Shown here piece after piece: positions 43,271 to 53,965 of a stretch of 64,000 nucleotides of DNA (position 1 is the first letter of the stretch; every line of letters begins with the position of its first letter). Under the pieces are notes generated by a model. The model was given only the letters and a program-made list of their open reading frames with translations. It ran no database searches and had not been told where the DNA came from. A program made the position numbers and the translations under genes. The stretch is from Magnetococcales bacterium (lineage in GTDB: Bacteria > Pseudomonadota > Magnetococcia > Magnetococcales > UBA8363). The stretch is taken from contig JADGCV010000002.1 of the NCBI GenBank assembly GCA_015228815.1, positions 94,094 to 158,093 on the forward strand. The letters are read 5' to 3'.

Positions 43271-45865
43271 CTATTTCCTGGAAAGGCCGAGGCAGTGAAG
43301 ATAAAGCGCATCGATCAACGAGAAAATGCGCGCCTGGATTCGAGCCGATGAATCGTCTGTATCTTCACCTGGATTGTGAAGGATATTTTTCAGTTCGGCA
43401 AAGGCTTCGACGAACGGTTCCCGTGGCAGGCCGGCATGGGTACAGGTTTCCAGGAGAATCTGCGCCACGTCCCGGTCGAATGCCTCGAAGTGGTGGGTGG
43501 GTGCGGGGGGATCGGTTTCAGGTCCGGGTTGTTGTTCGACAGGGGCCGAAAGTTCGAGGATTCGACTTTTGATGCTGCCGACATCGAAGGGGGCGGGACC
43601 GATGTCGAGGGTTTGCGCCGCTTCGAGGAGGTGATGGCCGGGGGTGGCGGTCGTGGCGACAAGGTGGGCCATGCGATGGATCATGCCGGTAAGCAGATGA
43701 ATTTGACGGATGATGGCATCGAGGCGTTGGTGGGCAAGAGTTGTCGTTTCGGTACCACGAAGGGTGGACTCGTGCATCTGGCGGGCGGTTTTGTCCATGG
43801 TGCCGCTTTGTTCCACGAGTCGTTTCGCCTCGTTGGAGGCTTCATCGACCGAACGGGCGATTTCGCGGGTATCCTGAACGACCTGTGCGACCGAACGGGT
43901 GACATCGAGCGCGGCGTTACCGAGTTCGCCGACCCGGTCGAGCACCGCTCCCGAGGCCTGGGTGACGCCGCCGATCGCCCGGGAGATGTCGTCGAGACGG
44001 TCGCTTTGCAGTTTGACGGCGATGGCGATCGTCTGGTTGCCCCGATGGATGCGGTCGATGGAGGTGGTGACGGCGGAAAAGGCCCGACCGTTGTCCCGGG
44101 ATATGTCCTGGATGTCCTGGATCCGTTCCGAGATCATTTCGGTGGCCTGAGCGGTTTTTTGCGCCAGGACCTTGACCTCGTCGGCGACGACGGAAAAACC
44201 GGCCCCGGCGCTGCCGGCGCCAGCGGCTTCGATGGAGGCGTTCAGGGCGAGCATGTTGGTTTGTTCGGCGATGTTGTTGATGACTTCGACCACCTGGCCG
44301 ATGGAGGTGGCGGAATGCGACAGTCTTTGGGTGACCTCGTTGGCGGTGTCGGCATGGCGGCGGGCCTGTTCCGATTCACGGGCCGTGGCGCCGGACTGGT
44401 TGCGGACTTCGGCAAGGCTTTCGGCAAGGTCGGTGATGGCAACGGAGATGGACTGGATGGATCCTTCGACCTGGTCAAGGTTGTCCCGGACCCCGTCGAT
44501 ATGTCCGGTGATTGCCCGGGCGGAGGTTTCCATGGCGTCGATCTGAAGACCGGCCTGGCTGGTGGCGCGGGTGATGTTTTCCAGATTGGCGCCAAGGCCG
44601 CCGGTGGCGGTGGTCATTCCCGCCACTTCCTGGTTGGTGATGGTGACCGCCTGCCGGATCGTTTCCATGTCGGCCTCCAGGATCCGGTAGGCGGCGATGG
44701 TTTCGACCGCCAGCGTCTGTGAGGCCTGGGCATCCTTTTCCAGGGTTTCCTTGCTTGATTCAAGCGCCTTGACCGATGTTTCCAGGGTGTGGGCGTGCAG
44801 ATGGATCTTGCCCACGATGTCGGCAAGGTTGGTGATCAGGCGGTCGAATTGCCGGGCCAGGGTTCCGATTTCATCGTTTCTGTCCAGGTTGGTCCTTTGG
44901 GTCAGATCGCCCTGCGTCGCGACCGTGGAAATCTGGGCATTCAGATGGATCAGGGGGCGGATCACCAGGCGATGGAGGGCTGTCAGAAGGAGGGCCAGCA
45001 TGACCATTCCCTGGATCAGGTTGGAAACCAGGGTGCTCCAATAGGCCGCATGACCCTCGTGGCTGATTTCACGAGTGGTTTCCGCGCGAATCAGGATGCC
45101 GGGACGACCGTGGAAATCCCGGAGCAGGGCATGGCCGATGCGGCGATCCTCCCCTTCATCCCGCCACAGGGAGGGATTGCCCGCCATGAGGTGTTTGACG
45201 ATGGGACGCTCCGTCTCGGCAAAATGGCCGTCCCGGTCGGCGGCAAATACCTGAAAAGGAACATGGGTCTGATGGATCAGTTCCTCCACGAGACGTTCGT
45301 CCAGTTGTCGTGCCATCATCAGGGTTCCGCGAATGGGTCCGACAAAACCGGTATGCACGATCGGGCGGGCCGCGAGCAGCATGGGACCGGTCGAACTCAT
45401 GAACAATGCGACATGGGCATCGCTTTCGCTTTTATGGGTGATCAGGCTGCGCAGGGAATCGTCGATGCGCGTGGGAAGATCGGGCCAGGGGACGAATTCC
45501 TTTTTTTTCGGATCATAGTATTTTCCCCAGACCAGCGTTCCCTGGAGATCGTAAAAATAGATCAGGTTGGCATGAATTCCCGCAAAGAGTTCCGGGCTCA
45601 GGTTGGAGGCGATGAACGCCTGGGTCGGGTTGTGAACGAATTCATAGGCGTCTTCCCAGGCGGCCCAGTCGGTCGCAAGGAGGGAGACGTGATTTCCTTC
45701 CCTGTGAATCGCCTCGATGACCCGGTCGAGATTCTTTGCCGCCTCCTTTTGTTCCAGCGAGGTGAATCGCGGCGTGACCACGGTTTCCTGGATCACCATG
45801 GTCAGGATGACTTGAAGGGTGATGATCAGGGATACGAGGATGGATAGTCGCCATTGCAAGGACAT
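43271..45865 (-). CDS. Methyl-accepting chemotaxis protein with CHASE4-like sensor
   Basis: An 864-residue chemoreceptor. After the first span (LVSLIITLQVILTMVIQ) there is a long periplasmic region of CHASE4 type: ATDWAAWEDAYEFVHNPTQAF and NLIYFYDLQGTLVWGKYYD. A second span lies near residue 295, then HAMP, coiled coil, and the signalling tip [21 protein letters not shown] with the unusual AAGAGSAG instead of AARAGE. The C-terminal ~90 residues after the signalling domain form an extra helical module (HFEAFDRDVAQILLETCTHAG) that could be a zinc-binding or coupling domain; its role is unclear. Confidence 0.92.
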   Translation of the reverse strand: MSLQWRLSILVSLIITLQVILTMVIQETVVTPRFTSLEQKEAAKNLDRVIEAIHREGNHVSLLATDWAAWEDAYEFVHNPTQAFIASNLSPELFAGIHANLIYFYDLQGTLVWGKYYDPKKKEFVPWPDLPTRIDDSLRSLITHKSESDAHVALFMSSTGPMLLAARPIVHTGFVGPIRGTLMMARQLDERLVEELIHQTHVPFQVFAADRDGHFAETERPIVKHLMAGNPSLWRDEGEDRRIGHALLRDFHGRPGILIRAETTREISHEGHAAYWSTLVSNLIQGMVMLALLLTALHRLVIRPLIHLNAQISTVATQGDLTQRTNLDRNDEIGTLARQFDRLITNLADIVGKIHLHAHTLETSVKALESSKETLEKDAQASQTLAVETIAAYRILEADMETIRQAVTITNQEVAGMTTATGGLGANLENITRATSQAGLQIDAMETSARAITGHIDGVRDNLDQVEGSIQSISVAITDLAESLAEVRNQSGATARESEQARRHADTANEVTQRLSHSATSIGQVVEVINNIAEQTNMLALNASIEAAGAGSAGAGFSVVADEVKVLAQKTAQATEMISERIQDIQDISRDNGRAFSAVTTSIDRIHRGNQTIAIAVKLQSDRLDDISRAIGGVTQASGAVLDRVGELGNAALDVTRSVAQVVQDTREIARSVDEASNEAKRLVEQSGTMDKTARQMHESTLRGTETTTLAHQRLDAIIRQIHLLTGMIHRMAHLVATTATPGHHLLEAAQTLDIGPAPFDVGSIKSRILELSAPVEQQPGPETDPPAPTHHFEAFDRDVAQILLETCTHAGLPREPFVEAFAELKNILHNPGEDTDDSSARIQARIFSLIDALYLHCLGLSRK

Positions 45866-45937
45866 GATCGAATGACCTCGATGAGGAGTGCGTTTCTCTT
45901 CGGATGGATGGCGCGGGTCGATGTGTTCCAGGAATTC

Positions 45938-46996
45938 TTACGTCGCCGATTTTCTTGTCGAGAATACCCGTTTTCGGATCTCCTTGAACAGTATTTCCAT
46001 CGTATCGCGGGGAAAGTCGGTCAAGATTTGGGCAATGAGCATCGGGGATGGCGGGACGCCACCGGAAGAGAACAGCGACAGCAGAAATCGTTTGACGAGT
46101 CGCTGTCCCAGGGGGGCAAGGAGTGATGGATCGTGGACCTGGTTGTCGCGGAAGGCGGCAAAAAGGGTGAACAGGCCGCTCCATGCCGCGTTGGTTTCAT
46201 TGGGGATGGGCCAGTCGGTTTGCATGATCTGGCGCATGATGCGAAGGGTCGCGCCATCGCGGTGAAATCCGGGCGACAGGGCGGCCAGACGGCGTTCGAT
46301 GATCCCCTGGCCAATGTCGGACTGAAGTCGGGCATGGCGGACGCTGACACGGTTTTCATGGCGTCCGAGACGGACCAGGGGGTCTTCCAGGTTCGCGCCC
46401 CGCGTCACACGCAACAAACGGCCCCAGAGTTCGAAATCCTGACTGAAACGGAGGGTTTCGTCATAAGGATGGCGCAGGGCGATGGCCCGCTCGAACATGA
46501 CGGTGGAATGGAAGAACGGATTGACCAGGAGCAGTTGCCAGCATATTTCCTCATGCGTGGCCGGATTGATCTGGCAGGTTTCCGGTGGATCATTTCCCGG
46601 ATTGACCACCAGGGCTGCGCTCCCCAGAATGCCGATGTCGGGATGGCGATCGAGGAAGGAGCGTTGCCGTTCCAGACGGTCAGGCAAGGCGATGTCGTCG
46701 GCATCGAGCCGGGCGATCCAACGTCCCCTGGCCAGGGCGATCCCCTTGTTCAGGGAGCGTGTCAATCCAAGATTGCACTCATTGGTCACCGGGCGGATCC
46801 GCGAATCTCGCGCCGCCCAGGCGTTGATGATCCGGCTTGTCGCGTCGGTCGAGGCATCGTCGATGAGGATGAATTCAAAATCGGTCCAGGTTTGCCGGTG
46901 TATGCTCGCGATCGCATCCGAAAGAAATGCTTCGCCGTCATGGACGCTCATCAGGACGCTTAAGTCCGGCGCGGGTATCAAGGTTGGCAGCGTCAT
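45938..46996 (-). CDS. Glycosyltransferase, GT2 family (GT-A fold)
   Basis: A 352-residue cytosolic enzyme. It begins DLSVLMSVHDGEAFLSDAI, then FILIDDASTDAT, and the DXD metal motif is ARLDADDIALPDR with DADD at 98-101. The acceptor part is C-terminal. It is followed after 72 bp by the CHASE4-type receptor on the same strand, but functionally it belongs with the GT4 gene upstream (gap 42 bp). Sugar specificity is unknown. Confidence 0.9.
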   Translation of the reverse strand: MTLPTLIPAPDLSVLMSVHDGEAFLSDAIASIHRQTWTDFEFILIDDASTDATSRIINAWAARDSRIRPVTNECNLGLTRSLNKGIALARGRWIARLDADDIALPDRLERQRSFLDRHPDIGILGSAALVVNPGNDPPETCQINPATHEEICWQLLLVNPFFHSTVMFERAIALRHPYDETLRFSQDFELWGRLLRVTRGANLEDPLVRLGRHENRVSVRHARLQSDIGQGIIERRLAALSPGFHRDGATLRIMRQIMQTDWPIPNETNAAWSGLFTLFAAFRDNQVHDPSLLAPLGQRLVKRFLLSLFSSGGVPPSPMLIAQILTDFPRDTMEILFKEIRKRVFSTRKSAT

Positions 46997-47038
46997 CTCG
47001 CGGTCTTGAACTTCCGTGAATGGGGGGGATGGAAGAGG

Positions 47039-48193
47039 TTACCGGGAGGGCCGGGACAAAAGTGTACGATAAAGATCGAGTTCCCTGGCGACGATGCTTT
47101 CCAGGCTCAGATGTTGCAAGGCGTAGGCTCGGGCATTTTCGCCGAGGCGTGTACGCATCTCCGGATCTTCGAGAAGGGTGGTGACCGCCTGTCGGATCGA
47201 CGGCGGGGCAAGACCGCACAACAGGCCATTTTCTCCATGGGTGATGACATCGGCAATGGAGGGAATGTCGCTGCCGATGCACGGCAGACCGCAGGAGAGC
47301 GCTTCGAGCAATGTTTTTGGATGCCCTTCCCAGAAGGATGGAAGAATGAAGGCCGTGGCGCTGTTGAGCAGCTCGGGGAGTTCGTGATGGGGGCGAATGC
47401 CGAAAAAACGGGTCGCGACCTTCCGTGTCTGGCTGGCATTTTCCAACGTTTTCCGTTCGGTGCCGTCGCCGACGATCCAGAGTTCGAGGTCAAGACCTTC
47501 CAGTGCCTCGATCAGGGCCAGGGTATTCTTGACCCGTTCAAGTCGTCCGATGAAAATGATCCGGCGTGGATGGGGCGTGCAGGCCGGGTTGGGAAAAAAC
47601 AGGCGGGTATCGACATAGTTGTGCATGACGCTGATTCGGCCCGGGTCGATGGCGTGATCCGTGACTACCATTCTTTTCATGAATCCGGCGCTGACAATGC
47701 CATGGTCGGCCTGAGAAAAAAGGGTCCGTTCCAGGGCTGTCGCCTTTTGGGTCGCTTCCGCGTCGGGACCTTCGCGCCATTTCAGATGATCGGACAGGAG
47801 GTAACCGCAGCGGACGATGCATGGCTGTCCCATGCGGCGGGCCAACTTGAGCGCAACTTCTCCGCCGCGGATCTGATTGGTTTTGAAAATGGTCGGCCCC
47901 CTGCGACAGGAACGAAGGGCCAGTGGGAGCGTCCTGAGATACCATTTCTTTGCGAGCCGCCAGCGGTTGCAGACAATGCCGATGCCCTCGATACGGTGGG
48001 CCAGGTTCAGATCATGGCGATCGCCGTAGGTGACGAACGTCACCCGGCCAAGATGAGGGCGCAGGGAGCGGTAGAGGGCCACTTCCCGGTCGAAAAGTCC
48101 TCCCCGTTCCCAGGTCGCCAGGGAAACCCCTTCGGTGAACAGCAATACCAGATGCAGGTGACGCAAATCGGTGATGGATTGGGGCGTGGTCAT
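47039..48193 (-). CDS. Glycosyltransferase, GT4 family
   Basis: A 384-residue GT-B enzyme from the ATG at 48193 (AAGGCG eight bases upstream). The N-terminal domain starts LVLLFTEGVSLATWERGG; the donor domain has RRIIFIGRLERVKNTLALIEAL, LWIVGDGTERKTLE and SFWEGHPKTLLEALSCGLPCI (shown as EGHPKTLLEALSCG). Length is normal. It lies between the GT2 gene and an unknown gene on the same strand, forming a three-gene glycan operon. Confidence 0.9.
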   Translation of the reverse strand: MTTPQSITDLRHLHLVLLFTEGVSLATWERGGLFDREVALYRSLRPHLGRVTFVTYGDRHDLNLAHRIEGIGIVCNRWRLAKKWYLRTLPLALRSCRRGPTIFKTNQIRGGEVALKLARRMGQPCIVRCGYLLSDHLKWREGPDAEATQKATALERTLFSQADHGIVSAGFMKRMVVTDHAIDPGRISVMHNYVDTRLFFPNPACTPHPRRIIFIGRLERVKNTLALIEALEGLDLELWIVGDGTERKTLENASQTRKVATRFFGIRPHHELPELLNSATAFILPSFWEGHPKTLLEALSCGLPCIGSDIPSIADVITHGENGLLCGLAPPSIRQAVTTLLEDPEMRTRLGENARAYALQHLSLESIVARELDLYRTLLSRPSR

Positions 48194-48228
48194 GGTGGTG
48201 CGCCTTGCGGTACCGGATGGGGGAATGT

Positions 48229-49395
48229 TCAGGGACGGAGGACCTTCCAGCCGGGGATTTCCCATTCGAGAAGTTCGGCGATCATGGTCAGGGCCCAGAT
48301 CAGGAGGCAACTGCCGTGAATGTCTCCCTCGTCCAGCCCGCTGGAGATGGTCGCCTGATAGTAGCTGGTCTGGGCGATATGGGGTTGATAGGAAAATCCA
48401 CCATCAGGGTGGTGATGGGTTTGAATGAGATCGATGATCTCCAGGCACCGATCCTGGATTTCCCGGCGGCGATGGTGGGTTGCAAGACCGCAGCGGTGCA
48501 GGACGTAGATCCAATCGACGACATGGCAACCTGCCGGTGGTGGGCCTTGCATCAGTGTGGTATCGATCAATCGTTCGGGATGATGGATGGGTTGATCGAG
48601 CCAGTCCAGGGCATTGAGGATTTTCATGGCGCCGTTGATCATCTGGCCGCGGGCGGGCGGAGCGGCGGCGCGGAAATAGGCGCCGCTTTCGCGGTGGACG
48701 AGGGCATCGAAAAAATGGCGCAGGGCCTGGGCGAGTTCTTCCCGGGGGGATGCGGGGAGAAGGTCGGCCTGGGTCTGGACAAAGACGGCCAGGAGGGCGG
48801 CATGGGCTCCGGCGCCCCAGGGGGCGGCCCAGTTCAGACGTTCAAGGTGACGTTGGAGGTCTCGCCTGCTTCGGGGAAAATGGGGAAAGGGACGGAGGGG
48901 CCGGAGGCCGATCTGGGCGAGGGTGGCGATGGCCTGTTTGGTTTCGGAGCGGATGGCATCTTCCCGGGGCCTGGGGGTGGGTCTTCCGGTCAAAAAGTGG
49001 TGCAGCCGTGTACGCAGTCCGGGGAGGGGGGGCGGGGCGATGCCGGAGAGAAGACCGGGATCGATGAAGGCATCGGTCCAGGAGCCATCCAGGGGATCGC
49101 CGGAAGGGTTCTGGAAGGATTGGATGAACGAGGTCCAGGCGTTTTGTTCCCTGGGGAGGCGCCGTTCCCACAGTCCCAGGGAGTAGTGGATCTTGTGGGC
49201 GAGGCAACTGAATCCGAGCGCCGCATCCAGGCCGGCGCCGCTGGTCCCGCGGGGGCAGGGTTTGAAACGCCCCGGCGTCCCGGAAACCTTGAGCGTCTCC
49301 AGGAATGTGTGCATCTGTTCGCCCAGACCCAGGAGCCAGTCGATTCGGGAAGAGGTGGTGGTCATCGGAGCCGTGGGTAAAGGGGGGTTGACCAT
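48229..49395 (-). CDS. Hypothetical protein with alpha/alpha-barrel-like character (388 aa)
   Basis: I do not recognise a named family. The sequence is rich in helices and aromatic residues and its C-terminal half has HHHPDGGFSYQPHIAQTSYY, a pattern seen in alpha/alpha toroid proteins (prenyltransferase/terpene-cyclase-like repeats). No signal peptide. It is the first gene of the strand leading to the GT4 and GT2 genes (gaps 35 and 42 bp), so it may act on a lipid or sugar intermediate; this is inference. The start is uncertain (49395 or 49365). Confidence 0.6.
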   Translation of the reverse strand: MVNPPLPTAPMTTTSSRIDWLLGLGEQMHTFLETLKVSGTPGRFKPCPRGTSGAGLDAALGFSCLAHKIHYSLGLWERRLPREQNAWTSFIQSFQNPSGDPLDGSWTDAFIDPGLLSGIAPPPLPGLRTRLHHFLTGRPTPRPREDAIRSETKQAIATLAQIGLRPLRPFPHFPRSRRDLQRHLERLNWAAPWGAGAHAALLAVFVQTQADLLPASPREELAQALRHFFDALVHRESGAYFRAAAPPARGQMINGAMKILNALDWLDQPIHHPERLIDTTLMQGPPPAGCHVVDWIYVLHRCGLATHHRRREIQDRCLEIIDLIQTHHHPDGGFSYQPHIAQTSYYQATISSGLDEGDIHGSCLLIWALTMIAELLEWEIPGWKVLRP

Positions 49396-49502
49396 GAAGA
49401 AGGCAAGATCCGTGACACGATTGCAATCAAGGCTCTTTGCCGCAAGGGACCATTGGTGTTATTCTCCAATATTTTATCGAGAACCTGCAAGGATGTCGCT
49501 CC

Positions 49503-52208
49503 ATGTTCGGCAAGATCGTCCGTAAAATCTTTGGTTCACGCAATGATCGCTATCTTCGCTCTTTGCGACCCGTCATCGACCGCATCAACGGCATGGAGGC
49601 GGAACTTGTCGCCCTCGATGACGATGGAGTGCGTGCGAAAACGGGGGCTTTCAAGGAGCGGTTGGCGGGGGGGGAAACCCTGGACGATCTGTTGCCGGAG
49701 GCCTTTGCGGTGGTACGCGAGGCGAGTCGCCGGACGACGGGAATGCGTCATTTCGATGTGCAGTTGATCGGCGGCATCGTCCTGCATCAGGGCAAAATCT
49801 CCGAAATGAAGACCGGGGAGGGAAAAACCCTGGTGGCAACCTTGCCTTTGTATCTCAACGCCCTTTCGGGGCGGGGCGCCCATCTGGTCACGGTCAACGA
49901 TTATCTTGCCCGCCGCGACTCCGAATGGATGGGGCAGATTTTTCGTTTTCTCGGGATGGAGGTGGGGGTGATCGTCCACGGTCTGGACGACGACGCCCGA
50001 CGAAAAGCCTACGGAGCGGACATCACCTACGGCACCAACAACGAATTTGGTTTCGATTTCCTGCGCGACAACATGAAGTTCAGCCTGGATGACATGGTGC
50101 AGCGCGACCTTAACTTTGCCATCGTCGATGAGGTCGATTCAATCCTGGTGGACGAAGCCCGGACTCCTTTGATCATCTCCGGTCCCACGGAGGACAACAC
50201 CGACAAATATTACAAGGTGGACCGGTTGATTCCAAGCCTGGTCCGCGAGACCCATTTCAATGTCGATGAAAAAGCCCGGACGGTGGTGTTTTCGGAGGAA
50301 GGCAACGAATTGATCGAAACCCTTCTGCGGGAGAACCACCTTCTCAAGGAAGGGGGACTTTATGATGTCGGCAACGTCGAGGTGGTCCACCACGTCAACC
50401 AGGCGCTTCGCGCCCATGCCCTGTTCGAACGTGACAAGGATTACATCGTCAAGGATGGGGAGGTGGTCATCATCGATGAATTCACCGGGCGGATGATGCC
50501 GGGACGGCGCTATTCCGATGGTCTGCACCAGGCCCTGGAGGCCAAGGAACAGGTTGTCATCCAGAACGAATCGCAGACACTGGCCTCGATCACGTTCCAG
50601 AATCTGTTCCGCATGTACGACAAACTGGCCGGCATGACCGGGACCGCCGATACCGAGGCTGCGGAATTCCAGTCGATCTACAACCTTGAGGTGGTGATCA
50701 TTCCGACCAATCGCAACATGGTCCGGATCGACCATGACGATGTGGTTTATCGCACCTACGAGGAAAAGATCAAGGCGATCATCGAGGAAATCGCCGATTG
50801 CCATTCCCGGGGGCAACCGGTTCTGGTGGGGACCATTTCCATCGAAAAATCGGAAGATTTATCGCGCCGTTTGAAGAAGGAGAAGATTCCGCATAATGTA
50901 TTGAACGCCAAGTATCATGAGCGCGAGGCGTTGATCGTCGCTCAGGCGGGGCGCAAAAACGCCGTGACCATCGCCACCAACATGGCGGGCCGGGGGACCG
51001 ACATTCAGTTGGGCGGCAATCCCGAGATGCGGATCCGGACCGAAATCGGGACCGATCTCCCCGAGGAACTGGCGGCGGCCCAGGCCGAGGCGATCCGGCG
51101 GGAATGCCAGGAGGAGAAGGAGCAGGTATTGCAGGCGGGTGGGTTGCATATTCTGGCCACCGAACGACACGAGGCACGGCGCATCGACAATCAATTGCGC
51201 GGGCGGGCGGGGCGTCAGGGGGATCCGGGATCGAGCCGTTTTTATTTATCGCTTCAGGATGACCTGATGCGCATTTTCGGCTCGGAACGGATGGACAACA
51301 TGCTGGTCAAGCTTGGTCTGGAGGAGGGCGAGGCCATCATCCATCCCTGGATCAACAAGGCCATCGAGTCGGCGCAGAGAAAGGTCGAGGGGCGCAACTT
51401 TGACATTCGCAAGAACCTTCTCAAGTTTGACGATGTCATGAATGAACAGAGAAAGGTCATTTACGAGCAGCGGCGCGAATTGATGGAGACGGAGGACATC
51501 TCCGGGTTCATCGCCGACGTCCGTCAGGATCTTTTGGATGATCTGATGGCGACCTATATTCCGCAAGAGGCCTATGCCGATCAATGGCAGACCCGTAAGT
51601 TTGCCGAGAACGTGTTGCGGCAGTTTGGCGTTTCGGTCGAGGTGGAGGCATGGAAGGACGAGGATGGAGTGACCTCGGAGGTGGTTCGGGAACGGACGTT
51701 GAACAAGATCGAGGCGCATCACCGGGAACGCGAAGAGCGCATGGGACCGGGAGTGATGCGTTATCTGGAGAAGACGATCCTGTTGCAGATCCTTGATTAT
51801 CTCTGGAAGGAACATCTGCTCAACATGGATCATCTCAAGGAAGGGATTCATCTTCGGGGCTATGCCCAGAAGGATCCGTTGAACGAATACAAACGCGAGG
51901 CGTTTGGTTTGTTTGACGGGTTATTGTCACGGATCAAGTCGGAGGCAGTCGAGGTGTTGTCACGGGTCGAGGTGCGCGAGCCTGACGAGATGCAACGCCT
52001 CGAAGCGCAACGGGCCCAGGCCCGGGAACGGGAGATGCGATTGAATCATCCCGAAACCGGGGCGATGACCGAGGGCCAGGGAATGGGAGACGAGAAAAAT
52101 TCCGGCGTGCCGTTTCGTCGGGATGGCGACAAGGTCGGTCGCAATCAGCCCTGTCCTTGTGGCAGTGGCAAGAAGTTCAAGCATTGTCACGGGAGTCTGA
52201 CGTCGTAA
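49503..52208 (+). CDS. secA: SecA preprotein translocase ATPase
   Basis: A 901-residue motor of the Sec pathway. The start [19 protein letters not shown] is typical and AAGGAT precedes the ATG at 49503. Walker A is [15 protein letters not shown], with [20 protein letters not shown] for motif II and [17 protein letters not shown] in the second nucleotide-binding domain. The C-terminal metal-binding tail is [15 protein letters not shown]. The length is family-normal. It is followed by a strong terminator at 52229. Confidence 0.98.
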   Translation: MFGKIVRKIFGSRNDRYLRSLRPVIDRINGMEAELVALDDDGVRAKTGAFKERLAGGETLDDLLPEAFAVVREASRRTTGMRHFDVQLIGGIVLHQGKISEMKTGEGKTLVATLPLYLNALSGRGAHLVTVNDYLARRDSEWMGQIFRFLGMEVGVIVHGLDDDARRKAYGADITYGTNNEFGFDFLRDNMKFSLDDMVQRDLNFAIVDEVDSILVDEARTPLIISGPTEDNTDKYYKVDRLIPSLVRETHFNVDEKARTVVFSEEGNELIETLLRENHLLKEGGLYDVGNVEVVHHVNQALRAHALFERDKDYIVKDGEVVIIDEFTGRMMPGRRYSDGLHQALEAKEQVVIQNESQTLASITFQNLFRMYDKLAGMTGTADTEAAEFQSIYNLEVVIIPTNRNMVRIDHDDVVYRTYEEKIKAIIEEIADCHSRGQPVLVGTISIEKSEDLSRRLKKEKIPHNVLNAKYHEREALIVAQAGRKNAVTIATNMAGRGTDIQLGGNPEMRIRTEIGTDLPEELAAAQAEAIRRECQEEKEQVLQAGGLHILATERHEARRIDNQLRGRAGRQGDPGSSRFYLSLQDDLMRIFGSERMDNMLVKLGLEEGEAIIHPWINKAIESAQRKVEGRNFDIRKNLLKFDDVMNEQRKVIYEQRRELMETEDISGFIADVRQDLLDDLMATYIPQEAYADQWQTRKFAENVLRQFGVSVEVEAWKDEDGVTSEVVRERTLNKIEAHHREREERMGPGVMRYLEKTILLQILDYLWKEHLLNMDHLKEGIHLRGYAQKDPLNEYKREAFGLFDGLLSRIKSEAVEVLSRVEVREPDEMQRLEAQRAQAREREMRLNHPETGAMTEGQGMGDEKNSGVPFRRDGDKVGRNQPCPCGSGKKFKHCHGSLTS

Positions 52209-52228
52209 CCCATCAGGTTCCATGAAAG

Positions 52229-52275
52229 CGAAAAGGGGTCCGGGGACAATTCTCCGCGACCCCTTTTCTTTTTCG
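52229..52275 (+). terminator. Rho-independent terminator of secA
   Basis: A GC-rich stem, GAAAAGGGGTC pairing with GACCCCTTTTC, with an imperfect inner stem, is followed by a run TTTTTC. It lies 20 bases after the secA stop and before tRNA-Gln on the opposite strand, so it may work in both directions. Confidence 0.85.
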
Positions 52276-52306
52276 ACGGTCTTTTACCGAGCAATGATTT
52301 TGGATG

Positions 52307-52380
52307 TGGCTGGCGGACCAGGATTCGAACCTGGACTGGAGGAGCCAGAATCCTCTGTCCTACCGTTAGACGATCCGCCA
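52307..52380 (-). tRNA. tRNA-Gln (anticodon CTG)
   Basis: On the minus strand the acceptor TGGCGGA pairs with TCCGCCA, followed by discriminator G and encoded CCA at 52309-52307. The D arm has CTAACGGTAGGAC, typical of tRNA-Gln. The anticodon stem GAGGA/TCCTC closes loop TTCTGGC, anticodon CTG. The T arm is CCAGGTTCGAATCCTGG. Confidence 0.93.
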
Positions 52381-52602
52381 ATTTCAAGTCGCTCCTTGTA
52401 CCCGAACTGGAGGGGTTTGTCAATGGGCTGTTACCGAATCCTATCGGCAACAGGAGAAAAAAGTATGTACCGTGGTTGACGCGGTGGTGCGAATGTTCAA
52501 GGTCCAGGTTGCATTATTTTCGATCTCGTGGGACAAAGGGAGCGTTTCCGGAAAGGAAGCAGTGTCGAGGCTGTCGAACATGAAACCCATCCGAGGGATG
52601 CC

Positions 52603-53958
52603 ATGCGTGGAACAATGATCCGTTGGGCGGTGGTGTTGGTGTTGGTATCGATTCCGGTGATGGGGTCGGAGAATGCGACAGGGCCGTCGGTGGCCAAGGC
52701 GGAAGGCGTGGTGGCAGGACATGGGGGAGAATCGTTCGTTCCGTTGCGGGAACTGTTGGAACGGACCTTGAGGGACAATCCCCGGATTCGCGATGCCCGG
52801 GATCGATTGCGGGCGGCGGAAACGTTGATGCCGCAGGCAAAATCGCAGCTTCTTCCCAGCGTTGCCATCGAGTGGGACAATACCCTTTCTTCCAGTCGGT
52901 GGCAGGGTGGTTCCAGTCAGTCCGATCCGACCTCGGCCACGCTTTCGGTATCGCAGCCGTTGTTCGATCTTGAAACGATGCGCGATTTTCGCCGGATGGT
53001 CCCTTACGTCAAGGCGGCGGCAATGGACCTGGAGGCGGTGCGGCAGAAGGTTTTTCTGGAATTTCTTGAATTGGCCACCGCCTTGATCCAGGAACAGGAG
53101 GTCGCAGCACTGTCGGAGAAAAATCATACGCTGACCCAGGCGCATTTGGATGCGACCAGGATACGGTTCGAGGCGGGAGAATTGACCCGGACCGATGTCA
53201 GTCAGAGTCTGGCGCGTGTCTATGCCGCAAAGGCGGGATGGATCGCCGCCAAGGCCAATGTCGCGGCCCGGCAGGCAGGGTTGTCGGAATTGGTTTCCGG
53301 AACGATTCCGGAACCCTTGGAACTGCCGCCGATTCGACTGGAACTGCTGCGGAACTCCTGGGCCGAGCTGGAACTCCTGTTGGAAAAGCGGCCCGACCTC
53401 GAAGCGGAACGGCAGCGGGTCGAAGTGGAACGGATGAATGTCGAAGCGCGTCGGGCGGGCTACCTGCCCACTGCCAGTCTGGATTCGACCGGGGCCCGGA
53501 CCTGGGATCCTTCCTCGGGTGTGGCGGGACCGGAGAATGATCTGTCGGTCACGGTGAAGGTTTCATGGCCCTTGTATTCGGGGGGGTTGACCGGGGCACA
53601 GATTGATGAGGCGATTGCCAACAGGGATGCGCGACAGTCGAATCTGGAGCGATTGCGTTTGAGTGCCCAGCGTGAATTGAAGGTGGCGCTCCTGGATCAT
53701 GAAAAATTCGCGGCGGAGGATCAGGCCAATGAGGTTCGGGTGACCGCAGCCAGGGATGCGTTGGATGGTGTCACCAGGGAACACCAGGTCGGTACGCGAA
53801 CCTCCCTGGATCTGCTCGATGCCCAGAATGAATTCTTCAGCGCCGAAACCGAGAAGGTCAAGAGCCGACATGGTGTCAATCTGGCGCGATTTCGCATCCT
53901 GGGCATTCTGGGGATGCTCTCCTGGGAGGCGTTGGCTTCACGATCCGGACACGAATGA
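52603..53958 (+). CDS. TolC-family outer membrane efflux protein
   Basis: A 451-residue outer-membrane channel. The ATG at 52603 has GAGGG six bases upstream. A signal peptide (MIRWAVVLVLVSIPVMGSENA) is followed by the OEP repeats: LLERTLRDNPRIRDARDRLRAA, long coiled helices, and the second repeat with EKRPDLEAERQRVEVERMNVEARRAGYLPTAS (seen in part as KRPDLEAERQRVE and ARRAGYLPTASLD). VGTRTSLDLLDAQNE marks the C-terminal hairpin. Secretion or efflux partners (ABC or MFP) are not adjacent. Confidence 0.92.
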   Translation: MRGTMIRWAVVLVLVSIPVMGSENATGPSVAKAEGVVAGHGGESFVPLRELLERTLRDNPRIRDARDRLRAAETLMPQAKSQLLPSVAIEWDNTLSSSRWQGGSSQSDPTSATLSVSQPLFDLETMRDFRRMVPYVKAAAMDLEAVRQKVFLEFLELATALIQEQEVAALSEKNHTLTQAHLDATRIRFEAGELTRTDVSQSLARVYAAKAGWIAAKANVAARQAGLSELVSGTIPEPLELPPIRLELLRNSWAELELLLEKRPDLEAERQRVEVERMNVEARRAGYLPTASLDSTGARTWDPSSGVAGPENDLSVTVKVSWPLYSGGLTGAQIDEAIANRDARQSNLERLRLSAQRELKVALLDHEKFAAEDQANEVRVTAARDALDGVTREHQVGTRTSLDLLDAQNEFFSAETEKVKSRHGVNLARFRILGILGMLSWEALASRSGHE

Positions 53959-53965
53959 TGGGCAT

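Noticed and set aside
43376..44722. 448-aa plus-strand frame opposite the CHASE4 receptor
   Set aside because: Glycine/aspartate-rich shadow of a high-GC gene; receptor motifs are on the minus strand.
47006..49380. Long plus-strand frames opposite the GT4 and unknown 388-aa genes
   Set aside because: Shadow frames; the GT4 motif E-x7-E lies on the minus strand, and gene order supports the minus strand.
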